Below are positions 8,988 through 17,160 of a stretch of DNA of 64,000 nt, in pieces. Made by a program: the position numbers and the translations under genes. The stretch lies in NCBI RefSeq assembly GCF_038725785.1, contig NZ_CP109796.1:7378501-7442500 (forward strand), written 5' to 3'. Position 1 is the stretch's first letter; every line of letters starts with the position of its first letter. The notes under the pieces were generated by a model. That model saw only the letters and a program-made list of their open reading frames with translations. It was not told the origin of the DNA and did no database searches. The stretch is from Termitidicoccus mucosus. Lineage in GTDB: Bacteria; Verrucomicrobiota; Verrucomicrobiia; Opitutales; Opitutaceae.

Positions 8988-10511
8988 TCACAATCCAAAC
9001 AATTTTTGAAAACCGCGCCACCGGTTCGCGAGAAAACGACCGGGCCAGCCTGCCGACCGGTCGCTGCCCGGCACGCGTTTCGTCAGCAAAACCACGCCGG
9101 TGCCCATGAACAGTTCGTCGAACAGCAAGCTCATGCCGCGGCAATAGCTCCAGAACGATTCCGCCCGCGCCGGGCGGAATCGCAATCCCGGCGAAAACGC
9201 GATCGCCTCGCCCCAATTCGCGCGCCGCGCCGGCTCGCGTCCGCTTTCCCCGTCGGTCTCCATTTGCTCCACTTTCACGCCGCGCCGGCTCGCCACCACC
9301 AGGCGGCACGGCCCCGTGAATTCCAGATGGCGGAATTGTCCCGACACACATGCGCGCAATCCCGGCGCGCGCCAGTGGCCGCGGATCTGCACCGGCTCGT
9401 CCGCGCGTCCCACCACGCCGGCGAGCCAGCGGGGGCGCATCACCAGCGATGCTCCCTCCGCCACATGAATGATGGTGAGTTCGCCGCCGCCTCCGGCGCC
9501 CATGCCGATCACACCGCGCAACGGCACCCGGCGCGGCGCGCCCGCGTGCGTGTTGCGCAACTCCACCAGCCGCGCCATGCCGCACATCAGACTCGAAAGC
9601 GGAAACCGCCACGACAGCAATGCGCGCCGCCCCTGCGCCAGCCCTGCGGTGACCTCGGCGCCCTCGTCCGCCACAAAACCCCGCCGCACCAGCAACCGCT
9701 CGCCCGGCCAGAGCTGCACGCGCACCTCCGTTCCCGTCTCGCCCGCGAACGGCATCTCCCCTTCCTCGTCCGTCAGCCGCGCCGGGTGCCTGCGCGTCAC
9801 GAAGGGGGCAAATCCGTAATACAAAATCACCAGTCGGAACCAGGGCCCGACCAGCACCAGCACGATCACGGCCAGCGCGGCCCGGCGCCAGTCGTTCCAC
9901 GCCTGCAATGCATAAAAGCCCGGGCCCGACTTCGCGCGCGACACCCGGCGCGCCTGCTTGTCCACCGCCACGATTCCGGCCTCCGCGTCTTTCCATGCCT
10001 GCAAGGCGTCCGGCAATTCGGCGTCGATCCCGGCAATCCGCTCCGCCGCGTTTGCCCGGGCGGTCTCGGCGGAGGCGAGCCGTTGCACGAGCGCCTCGTG
10101 GCCCTCGCGCTTTCCGAGCCAGCCAAACCAGCCGCCCTTGCGTTCGTGCAGCCCCTCCACCGTGCGCGCCGCCTGGTGCAGCTCGACTTGCCGGGCAATC
10201 GATTCCGACTGCAGCGCCTCCAGCCGGGCTTCCGCCGCCGCGAGCGTCTGCTCCTGCGCGGCGCGTTGTTGCGCGAGGCCGTCCAGCACCGCCGCGCGCC
10301 GTGTTTCGACCGGCAGCGGGTCATGCGCCGCCAGCCACCACGCGCGGCCCGCCAGCAACGCCGCCGCCAGCAGCACCCCCGCGCCCAGCCGCGCGAGAAA
10401 CCGAAACAGAAATTTTTTTAAAACGAAAGCCACGCTCCTGTCACGATGCCACACCCGCCCGTCCGATTTCAACCGCACAAAAGAAGGGTCGTCGTTTTTC
10501 TCGCCTTTCAA
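8988..10511 (-). CDS. Membrane protein with coiled coil, function unknown
   Basis: About 507 residues. A first membrane segment (about 35-55, FLARLGAGVLLAAALLAG) is followed by a long Ala/Glu/Arg-rich coiled coil (about 70-195) and a second membrane segment (about 214-232, AALAVIVLVLVGPWFRLVILYYG). The C-terminal 270 residues are beta-rich and cytoplasmic by topology, with blocks such as SFWSYCRGMSLLFDELFMGTG that recall AIM24/DUF124-type domains; that likeness is weak. The longest start is a TTG that overlaps the stop of the YgbA-like gene by 4 bases (TTGA), so the two may be coupled; a GTG at 10433 just before the first membrane segment is an alternative. Confidence 0.55.
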   Translation of the reverse strand: MKGEKNDDPSFVRLKSDGRVWHRDRSVAFVLKKFLFRFLARLGAGVLLAAALLAGRAWWLAAHDPLPVETRRAAVLDGLAQQRAAQEQTLAAAEARLEALQSESIARQVELHQAARTVEGLHERKGGWFGWLGKREGHEALVQRLASAETARANAAERIAGIDAELPDALQAWKDAEAGIVAVDKQARRVSRAKSGPGFYALQAWNDWRRAALAVIVLVLVGPWFRLVILYYGFAPFVTRRHPARLTDEEGEMPFAGETGTEVRVQLWPGERLLVRRGFVADEGAEVTAGLAQGRRALLSWRFPLSSLMCGMARLVELRNTHAGAPRRVPLRGVIGMGAGGGGELTIIHVAEGASLVMRPRWLAGVVGRADEPVQIRGHWRAPGLRACVSGQFRHLEFTGPCRLVVASRRGVKVEQMETDGESGREPARRANWGEAIAFSPGLRFRPARAESFWSYCRGMSLLFDELFMGTGVVLLTKRVPGSDRSAGWPGRFLANRWRGFQKLFGL

Positions 10512-10948
10512 CCGCCATCAAGCCGGGAAGTTTCGCGGCGCCTGGGCGCTTCCGGCGTCGGCGACCACCCGTCCAGCAAATGCCGCAGCGCCCAATACGG
10601 GTGCTCCAGCAGCATGCGCGGCCCGGCATGGCGCATCACCGCGGTGATCTTTGCGCGCATGTCCGGCCTGTAGCAATGCACGGGACATTTCTGGCAGGTC
10701 GGCTTGCCTTCCTTGAAGACGCAGCGCGACAGCCGCAGCGCCGCATACGCGCGCAGCTCTTGGCAATCCGCGCAATCGTCCACCTGCCGCCCATGCCGGT
10801 CGCGGCAGTGCATCGCGATCATCGCCTGCACGGTGTGATATTCGCGCTGTCTCCGAGGTCCCAGCGCGCGCCAGTCGCAGCCGGGCGCGCCCGCGCTGCG
10901 CGGCGGATCAGATGTGGCCTTCTCCACGGGAAACCTTTTTATCGGCAT
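10508..10948 (-). CDS. ygbA: YgbA-like protein (nitrous oxide-stimulated promoter family)
   Basis: 146 residues with the cysteine pattern of this family: Met-His-Cys-x-Asp-x-His (MIAMHCRDRHG), CADCQELRAYAALRLSRC and CQKCPVHCYRP, then a WALRHLL tail. The cysteines suggest a bound metal or iron-sulfur cluster. In E. coli ygbA is a member of the nitric-oxide-responsive NsrR regulon; here it lies beside a nitrite reductase. The start overlaps the end of the upstream cupin gene by about 40 bases; a GTG at 10927 would shorten the overlap. Confidence 0.82.
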   Translation of the reverse strand: MPIKRFPVEKATSDPPRSAGAPGCDWRALGPRRQREYHTVQAMIAMHCRDRHGRQVDDCADCQELRAYAALRLSRCVFKEGKPTCQKCPVHCYRPDMRAKITAVMRHAGPRMLLEHPYWALRHLLDGWSPTPEAPRRRETSRLDGG

Positions 10949-11300
10949 CCGCCGCGCCGCCGCCCATGCCGAGGGTCAGCAGCATCGCAAACGCGCCGAA
11001 AGCCGCGCGCACCGCGTGCGGATGGGCCGGCGGCAGGTGAAGCAACGCGCCGGCGTCGAGGCGCTGCCATTGTTCGTTGAACAAAAACTCGCACGCCCCC
11101 TCCAGCACCTGCACGACGGCGCGATGCGGACTCGCGTGCGCGGTCAGCTCCTGCCCGGCGTCGAAGACAAAGTGCACCACTCGCAGTTCGGGCGACTGGA
11201 GAATGGTGCGGCTGACGATGCCGGATGCCGCATTGTCGCGCAGTTCGGCAAGAGAAAGCGCTTGCGCGGTGTCGGCGGGGAGCAAGGTGGATGTTTTCAT
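10908..11300 (-). CDS. Cupin-domain protein
   Basis: 130 residues from the ATG at 11300. The single cupin barrel shows HFVFDAGQELTAHASPHRAVVQVLEG and LHLPPAHPHAVRA, with His residues in both cupin motifs that could bind a metal. Such small cupins often accompany nitric oxide or redox stress genes. It is the first gene of a minus-strand unit with the YgbA-like gene and lies downstream of an FNR/CRP-type dyad at 11337-11350. Longer in-frame starts add a Cys-rich leader without support. Confidence 0.75.
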   Translation of the reverse strand: MKTSTLLPADTAQALSLAELRDNAASGIVSRTILQSPELRVVHFVFDAGQELTAHASPHRAVVQVLEGACEFLFNEQWQRLDAGALLHLPPAHPHAVRAAFGAFAMLLTLGMGGGAADADKKVSRGEGHI

Positions 11301-11336
11301 GCGCCGCCAGCTTAGCATGCCGCGGCGCAGTCCGCC

Positions 11337-11350
11337 TTGACTTGCGTCAA
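11337..11350. promoter_or_regulatory. FNR/CRP-type dyad in front of the cupin-ygbA unit
   Basis: TTGACTTGCGTCAA fits TTGA-N6-TCAA and is palindromic through the inner C/G pair. Its centre is about 43 bp from the cupin start codon, so a class II promoter would leave almost no leader. It could therefore act positively with a short leader, or negatively. Confidence 0.5.
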
Positions 11351-11571
11351 CGATTTTCGCCGACGCGCCACAGGCGCGCCGCCAGAGCATTTGCGAGCCA
11401 AGGCACCCATTCCCGCAGGCACACTGCCAGCGAAAGCGGGCGTGTTTTAAGCCGAATGCTCCGGCGTATGCAGGGATTGACACAGGGATGGATTCCTCCC
11501 GTCCGCGGCCAGGCGGAAAACGCCGGTCTGCCCGGTTTGCATGATATAAAGCCCATCCTCCGGTGATGGTA

Positions 11572-11585
11572 TTGATTCATGTCAA
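11572..11585 (+). promoter_or_regulatory. FNR-type site in front of the methyltransferase
   Basis: TTGATTCATGTCAA differs from the consensus TTGAT-N4-ATCAA at one position. A GATAAT -10-like hexamer lies at 11606-11611, which would put the site centre close to -40 of a start near 11618, the class II arrangement. Confidence 0.6.
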
Positions 11586-11702
11586 GGCGCGGATGCCGTG
11601 ATAATGATAATATTATCCAATATCATTTATCGGGCACACGGGCGGGACAAATGCAATTTGCCCATTTTCTCCCTCCCGTTCCGCCAATCTTTCCCATTCA
11701 AA

Positions 11703-12527
11703 ATGCCAGCAATCACCAACGCACCATCCGCCGCGCAGCCGGGCTCCGCCTCGCGCTCGCTCGAAAACCTGCCCGGCCACTGGGTTCTCGCCCGCATGGG
11801 CAAACGCGTGCTGCGTCCCGGCGGCATGGGGCTGACCCGCCGGCTCCTTGCCGCGCTCGACATCGGTCCCGCCGATGATGTCGTCGAGTTCGCGCCCGGG
11901 CTCGGCGCCACCGCGCGCCTCGCGCTGGCGAAAAAACCGGCGAGCTATACCGCCGTCGAGCGCGACGGGGCCGCCGCCGAAACCGTGCGCCGCCTGCTCG
12001 CGGGCGGCGTCCAACGCTGCATCGTCGGCAACGCCGAGGCCACCGGCCTGCCCGCCGCCCGCGCCAGCGTGGTTTACGGCGAGGCGATGCTCACCATGCA
12101 CGCGCCCGCGCAGAAGGCCGCCATCGCGCGCGAGGCGTTTCGCGTGCTGCGCCCCGGCGGGCGCTACGGCATCCACGAAATCGCGCTCACGCCCGACACC
12201 GTGGACGAGGCGACCAAGCGCGACATCCTGCAATCGCTTTCCCACTCGATCCGCGTCGGTGCGCGCCCGCAAACCCTTGCCGAATGGAAAGCCCTTTTCG
12301 AAAACGCAGGCTTCCGGGTGAAAACCATCCACACCGCGCCCCTGCATTTGCTGGAACCGCGCAGGCTCATCCAGGACGAAGGTTTTTTCCGCGCATTGAA
12401 GTTTGTTTTCAATGTCATGCGCACGCCCGAGGCCCGCCGCCGCGTGCGCGGCATGCGCGGGGTTTTCAGAAAATACGCCGGGCATCTTTCCGCCGTGATG
12501 ATGGTGCTGGAGAAACCCGCCGGATAA
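11703..12527 (+). CDS. SAM-dependent class I methyltransferase
   Basis: 274 residues from the ATG at 11703. The Rossmann-type motif I is VVEFAPGLGATARLAL, an acidic residue ends strand 2 (YTAVERDG), and post-motif III is FRVLRPGGRYGIHEIAL. The overall plan is that of UbiE/COQ5-like small-molecule methyltransferases; the substrate cannot be told. It reads toward nrfHA and has its own FNR-type site. Genes of this kind near NO-response genes suggest a role in anaerobic metabolism, which is inference. Confidence 0.8.
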   Translation: MPAITNAPSAAQPGSASRSLENLPGHWVLARMGKRVLRPGGMGLTRRLLAALDIGPADDVVEFAPGLGATARLALAKKPASYTAVERDGAAAETVRRLLAGGVQRCIVGNAEATGLPAARASVVYGEAMLTMHAPAQKAAIAREAFRVLRPGGRYGIHEIALTPDTVDEATKRDILQSLSHSIRVGARPQTLAEWKALFENAGFRVKTIHTAPLHLLEPRRLIQDEGFFRALKFVFNVMRTPEARRRVRGMRGVFRKYAGHLSAVMMVLEKPAG

Positions 12528-12538
12528 ATCCGGGCGGC

Positions 12539-12552
12539 TTGATATAAATCAA
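12539..12552 (+). promoter_or_regulatory. Consensus FNR box in front of nrfHA
   Basis: TTGATATAAATCAA is an exact match to TTGAT-N4-ATCAA. TATAAA at 12569-12574 can serve as a -10 box. The nrfH start is 80 bp downstream of the box. This is the classic anaerobic control of nitrite ammonification. Confidence 0.8.
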
Positions 12553-12631
12553 GAAAAACGGCATTCATTATAAAAACTCATTTCCGGGGCTTGTGAAGGT
12601 CGCGGGCATTTATCATAAAAATGCCATTGCC

Positions 12632-13258
12632 ATGCCCAGTGAGCAAACTCCAAGACCCGCCGGCGACGGCCGCCGGCTGCCGCGCATCCGCGTGCCGCGT
12701 TATCTCGCGGCGGCGCTGGGGATGCTCGCCGGGCTGGGCGCTTACGTTGTCCATATTTCCAACGCCTTTTCCTATCTGTCCGACGACCCGGCGGCCTGTG
12801 TGAACTGCCACATCATGGGCTCGTATTACGCCAGCCATGCGCACAGTTCGCACAAGGGCGCCGCCACCTGTAATGACTGCCACGTCCCGCACACCGGTGT
12901 GTTTGCCAAATACGCCTTCAAGGCCAGGGACGGCCTTTACCACGCCAGCGTGTTCACGCTGCGCGGCGAACCGCAGGCGATGATGATAAAGGAGGCCGGG
13001 GCGAATGTCGTGCAGGCGAACTGCGTGCGCTGCCACGGCCGCCTCAATGAAATCGTCGCCCCCGGCGCGCCGGTCACGCTCGCCGGGAAGCTGCATGGCG
13101 AAGGGCACCTTTGCTGGGATTGCCACCGCGACGTGCCGCACGGCACCGTGCGCAGCATCTCCTCCGCGCCCGACGCGATCGTGCCCTATCCCGAGTCCGC
13201 CATGCCCGCATGGCTGCGCGCCGCGCGCGGCGAATCCCCCTCGCCCCTCCCGCGCTGA
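12632..13258 (+). CDS. nrfH: Cytochrome c nitrite reductase membrane subunit NrfH
   Basis: 208 residues from the ATG at 12632; an earlier GTG at 12593 is possible. One N-terminal membrane helix (YLAAALGMLAGLGAYVVHI) anchors a periplasmic tetraheme domain of the NapC/NirT type with four CxxCH motifs at Cys56, Cys80, Cys131 and Cys161. NrfH takes electrons from menaquinol and passes them to NrfA. It lies 52 bp before nrfA in the order typical of epsilon- and deltaproteobacteria and Bacteroidetes. Confidence 0.95.
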   Translation: MPSEQTPRPAGDGRRLPRIRVPRYLAAALGMLAGLGAYVVHISNAFSYLSDDPAACVNCHIMGSYYASHAHSSHKGAATCNDCHVPHTGVFAKYAFKARDGLYHASVFTLRGEPQAMMIKEAGANVVQANCVRCHGRLNEIVAPGAPVTLAGKLHGEGHLCWDCHRDVPHGTVRSISSAPDAIVPYPESAMPAWLRAARGESPSPLPR

Positions 13259-13310
13259 CCTTTTTGCCTCACTTTCCGCATCTTTTTTTATTAAAAAACC
13301 CGCGCCCGTC

Positions 13311-14804
13311 ATGAAAAAACGCCCCCTGCCAGGCTGGCTTGTTTTCGCCGCCTCCCTCGTCGTCACCTTCGCCCTCGGCCTGCTCGCCTCCTCCATCATG
13401 GAACGCCGGGCCGAGGCGTTGCAGGTCAATACCCCTCTCGCCGCCATCAAGCCCTTCGAATCGCGCAACTCGGCCTGGGGCGACGCCTATCCGCGCCAAT
13501 ACGGAACACTCCGCGACACCCGCGACATGAGCTTCACGCCGCCCGTCGTCGGCGCGCACGGCCTCGACGCCCTCGGTGAAAACCCCCGCCAGGTCATCCT
13601 CTGGGCCGGCTACGCCTTCGCGAAAGACTACAATCATCCCCGCGGGCACGCCTACGCGGTCGAGGACGTGCGCAACACCCTGCGCACCGGCGCGCCCATG
13701 AAACTTGGCGAGGGCCCGCAACCCGCGAGTTGCTGGGTCTGCAAATCCCCCGATGTGCCGCGCCTCATGAACGAACTCGGCATCGACGAGTTCTACAAAC
13801 GCAAATGGTCCGATCTCGGCGGCGAAGTCACCAACCACATCGGCTGCGCCGACTGCCACGACCCGAAGACGATGAAGCTCTCCATCACGCGCCCGCACCT
13901 CGCCATCGGCTACAAGGCCGCCACCGGCCGCGACATCTCCACCGCCAGCCACCAGGAAATGCGCACGCTCGCCTGCGCGCAGTGCCATGTGGAATATTAT
14001 TTCGACAAAACCGCCGTTCCCGGCGGCCAGGTCGTCACGCTCCCGTGGAAACACGGCTTTACCGTCGAGGCCGCGGAAAAATACTACGACGAAGCCGGCT
14101 TCACCGACTTCGTGAACCCCATCAGCAAAGCGCCCATCATCAAGGCGCAGCACCCCGACTACGAACTCTGGCAGATGGGCATCCACGGCCAGCGCGGCGT
14201 CTCCTGCGCCGATTGCCACATGCCCTACACGACCGACGGCAGCCAGAAATTCTCCAGCCATCACGTCCAAAGTCCGCTCGCCGACCCTGGCAAATCCTGC
14301 CAGGTCTGCCATCGCCAGAACGCGGGCGAACTCCTGCGCAACGTCACCGAGCGCCAGACCAAAATCGCCGACATGCTCGCCCGCATCGAGCAGCAACTCG
14401 TCCACGCCCACTTCGAGGCCAAGGCCGCTTGGGATGCGGGCGCGACCGGGGACGAGATGAAACCCGTCCTGCAACTCATCCGCCAGTCGCAGTGGCGCTG
14501 GGACTTCGTCGCCGCCTCGCACGGCGCGTCCTTCCATGCGCCGCTCGAATGCGCGCGCATCCTCGACGACGGCCTCGCCCGCGCCGGCGAGGCGCGCCTT
14601 GCGCTCGCCCGCATCCTGGCCCGCCACGGCCAGTTGGACCCGGTCGCCCTGCCCGATCTTTCGACCAAGGAAAAAGCGCAAAGCCATCTCGGCCTCGACA
14701 TCGCCAGCGAGCGCGCGGCCAAGGCCGAATTCATCCGCACTGTCGTCCCGCAATGGCTCCGGCAAGCCCGCGAGAACGGCACCCTCGACGAAAACGCCCT
14801 CTGA
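13311..14804 (+). CDS. nrfA: Ammonia-forming cytochrome c nitrite reductase NrfA
   Basis: 497 residues, starting at the ATG at 13311, which opens a signal peptide (GWLVFAASLVVTFALGLLA). The catalytic heme site is CWVCK (Cys141-Lys145), with Lys as proximal ligand; four CxxCH motifs follow at Cys179, Cys222, Cys299 and Cys330. The enzyme reduces nitrite to ammonium with six electrons in the periplasm. The pentaheme layout and CxxCK site are diagnostic. Maturation genes follow directly. Confidence 0.97.
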   Translation: MKKRPLPGWLVFAASLVVTFALGLLASSIMERRAEALQVNTPLAAIKPFESRNSAWGDAYPRQYGTLRDTRDMSFTPPVVGAHGLDALGENPRQVILWAGYAFAKDYNHPRGHAYAVEDVRNTLRTGAPMKLGEGPQPASCWVCKSPDVPRLMNELGIDEFYKRKWSDLGGEVTNHIGCADCHDPKTMKLSITRPHLAIGYKAATGRDISTASHQEMRTLACAQCHVEYYFDKTAVPGGQVVTLPWKHGFTVEAAEKYYDEAGFTDFVNPISKAPIIKAQHPDYELWQMGIHGQRGVSCADCHMPYTTDGSQKFSSHHVQSPLADPGKSCQVCHRQNAGELLRNVTERQTKIADMLARIEQQLVHAHFEAKAAWDAGATGDEMKPVLQLIRQSQWRWDFVAASHGASFHAPLECARILDDGLARAGEARLALARILARHGQLDPVALPDLSTKEKAQSHLGLDIASERAAKAEFIRTVVPQWLRQARENGTLDENAL

Positions 14805-14904
14805 CCCGCGACCGCCGCCGCGCGGCGAAGCCCCGCACGCGATTCCGCCCGGGATTCGGTGCGGTGTCGAGGCGGGCGAGAGAATCCGGTCGCGATCAAC
14901 CCAA

Positions 14905-16173
14905 ATGCCCTCCGCCATCCCCCACGCCAACACCCTCCCGGCGCGCCTCGCCTGCACGCAGGCCCTGTCCGCCGCCACGGGCGTTTACGCGGCGGGCGTG
15001 GCCATCCAGCTTGTCACGCGGCGCGCCATCCCCGAGCCCGCATGGCCGGTCAATTTCATCCTGCTCGCGGCGTTTGCCGCCGCGCTTGTCATCACGGCGC
15101 TGGCCGGGCGCCGCTCGCCCTTCGTGCGCTGGCTGCGTTCCGTGCCGGTTTCCATCAGCGCCATCGCGCTCGTCCTCGTGCAAGCCGTGCTCATGGGCAC
15201 GCTGCGCCAGTCGCCCGGCGCGGGCATCCTCGGCGACGTGATGCACTCGTGGCCGTTCGTGCTCACGATGTTTTATTTTCTCACCAACCTCGGCCTCGCC
15301 ACGGTCGCGCGCGCGGTGCCGTTCAAGAGAGAAAACCTCGGCTTCCTGCTCAACCACCTCGGCCTCTGGATTGCGCTCTCCGCCGGCATGCTCGGTGCGG
15401 GCGATCTCGCGCGGCTCGCGATGGAACTGCGCGCCGGCGCGCCCGAATGGCGCGCCATCGACCGCTCGCACGCCGGCCATGCGCACCTCGTCGAAATGCC
15501 CTTCGCGCTGGAACTCCGCCGCTTTGAAATGGACACCTACGCGCCGAAGCTCGTCCTGCTCGACACGAAAAATAACACCATCGCCGCCTCGCGCGGACGC
15601 GCCCCGGTGGAGATTTCCGCGCCCGCAAACTCCCGCGCGCCCGATGGCGCGCCGCTCCAATCCTCCACGCTCGGCGACTGGAGCGTTGACATCCTCGAAT
15701 ACATTCCCGAGGCGCTCGGCTTCGCGGACAACTATCACGCCATGCCCGGCGAACCCGGCGCGGCCCCCGCGGTGCGCGTCGCGGCCCGGCGCCATTCGGC
15801 AAAAGAGCGTGCGCGCCACGGGTGGGTCTCTTGCGGCAGTTTCGCCACCATGCCCGCCATGCTCGAACTCGACGACGGCCTCGCGCTCGCCATGCCCGAC
15901 CCCGAGCCGCGCCGCTTCGCCTCGCAAGTCGAGGTTTTTGCGCCCGGCCGGGAAAGCCGCGCCGCCACCATCGAGGTCAACCGGCCGCTCGCGCTCGGCG
16001 GTTGGAAAATCTACCAGCTCAGCTACGACCAGCGGCGCGGGCGCTGGTCGCAAACCAGCATCGTGGAACTCGTCCGCGATCCGTGGCTGCCCGGCGTTTA
16101 CACCGGCGTGTTCATGATGATGGCGGGCGTGTTTTTCCTCATGGCCCGGGCCAGAAGAAAGGCGGCCGCATGA
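14905..16173 (+). CDS. resB/ccs1: Cytochrome c biogenesis protein ResB/Ccs1
   Basis: 422 residues from the ATG at 14905. Membrane segments at the N-terminus (about 20-42, 50-65, 78-95, 113-130), a large periplasmic domain ending in NRPLALGGWKIYQLSYD, and a last membrane segment (GVYTGVFMMMAGVFFLMA) form the ResB pattern. With CcsA it makes the system II heme lyase that attaches heme to CxxCH apocytochromes. It lies after nrfA and overlaps ccsA by 4 bases, so it probably serves NrfH and NrfA. Confidence 0.9.
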   Translation: MPSAIPHANTLPARLACTQALSAATGVYAAGVAIQLVTRRAIPEPAWPVNFILLAAFAAALVITALAGRRSPFVRWLRSVPVSISAIALVLVQAVLMGTLRQSPGAGILGDVMHSWPFVLTMFYFLTNLGLATVARAVPFKRENLGFLLNHLGLWIALSAGMLGAGDLARLAMELRAGAPEWRAIDRSHAGHAHLVEMPFALELRRFEMDTYAPKLVLLDTKNNTIAASRGRAPVEISAPANSRAPDGAPLQSSTLGDWSVDILEYIPEALGFADNYHAMPGEPGAAPAVRVAARRHSAKERARHGWVSCGSFATMPAMLELDDGLALAMPDPEPRRFASQVEVFAPGRESRAATIEVNRPLALGGWKIYQLSYDQRRGRWSQTSIVELVRDPWLPGVYTGVFMMMAGVFFLMARARRKAAA

Positions 16174-17015
16174 ACGCCGCGCCCTGGATGCAGTTTCCGT
16201 TCTACGCCGCCGCCGCCATCGCGTGCTGGCTGCTCGCGCTTGCGCTTCAGGCCCGCCGCGCCACGCGCGACCGCCACCGCCTGCACGCCGCCGTCGCGGC
16301 GCTCGGCGCGCTTGCGCCGCTCGCGTTCGCCATCGTGCTTTGGATCACACTCGAACGCCCGCCCATGCGCACGCTCGGCGAGACGCGCCTGTGGTATGCC
16401 ATCTTCACGCCGCTCATCGGCGCCGCCGCGCATCTCGCATTCCGCCAGCGCTGGCTTCTCAACTACGCGCTCGGCATGGGCGCGCTGTTCCTCGTCGTCA
16501 ACCTGCTCCGCCCCGAGGCGCACAACCGCGCCCTCATGCCCGCGCTCCAAAGCGTGTGGTTTGTGCCGCATGTGCTCGTTTATATTTTTGCCTACGCGCT
16601 CTTCGCCGCCTCGTCCGCCATCGCCGTGCGCGGGCTTTGGCGCATGGGGCGGGCGCGAGCTGTCCGGGACGGCGCCCTGTCCGCCCCTGTCGTCGGCGAA
16701 GATGCCGCGCACCTCGGCCTCGCGGGTCGGCTCGTTTATCCCGGCCTCGGTTTCCTCACGCTTGGGCTGCTCTTCGGCGCGCTCTGGGCGAAGGAAGCGT
16801 GGGGCCATTACTGGACGTGGGACCCGAAGGAAACCTGGGCGCTCATCACGTGGCTCGGTTACCTCGCGTTCATACACATCCGCCATTGGCTCCCCGCCGC
16901 CACCAAGGCTGCCCTCTGGGTGCTCGCGCTCTCCTTCGTCATCCTGCTCATCTGCTGGTTCGGCGTGAACTACCTCCCCTCCGCCGCGCAAAGCGTTCAC
17001 ACCTACACGCAATAA
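16170..17015 (+). CDS. ccsA: Cytochrome c biogenesis protein CcsA
   Basis: 281 residues, mostly membrane helices. The tryptophan-rich heme-handling motif WGHYWTWDPKETW (about 213-225) is diagnostic of the CcmC/CcmF/CcsA family, and conserved His residues flank it. The start overlaps the resB stop (ATGA). It exports heme and joins it to apocytochrome c together with ResB. The pair being encoded within the nrf block is as in Bacteroidetes and epsilonproteobacteria. A dedicated CcmF/NrfE for the CxxCK site is not seen, so this pair may also handle the lysine heme. Confidence 0.92.
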   Translation: MNAAPWMQFPFYAAAAIACWLLALALQARRATRDRHRLHAAVAALGALAPLAFAIVLWITLERPPMRTLGETRLWYAIFTPLIGAAAHLAFRQRWLLNYALGMGALFLVVNLLRPEAHNRALMPALQSVWFVPHVLVYIFAYALFAASSAIAVRGLWRMGRARAVRDGALSAPVVGEDAAHLGLAGRLVYPGLGFLTLGLLFGALWAKEAWGHYWTWDPKETWALITWLGYLAFIHIRHWLPAATKAALWVLALSFVILLICWFGVNYLPSAAQSVHTYTQ

Positions 17016-17160
17016 GAATCTCTTCTCAACGAATTCCGGCTCCAAATCGGCCACGCCTTCCGCACGGCGGTTTCGTTCCCGGCGAAAGCCGCATCGCCTT
17101 TTGAGTTTGGCCCAACCTCCGCTTGCCACTGTCACCGCGCCGGCCATGATTGCGGAGATC

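Noticed and set aside
8988-16173. Many long open frames on the strand opposite the high-G+C genes
   Set aside because: They follow the codon pattern of the real genes in shadow frames, have Arg/Pro/Ala-rich nonsense composition and no motifs.
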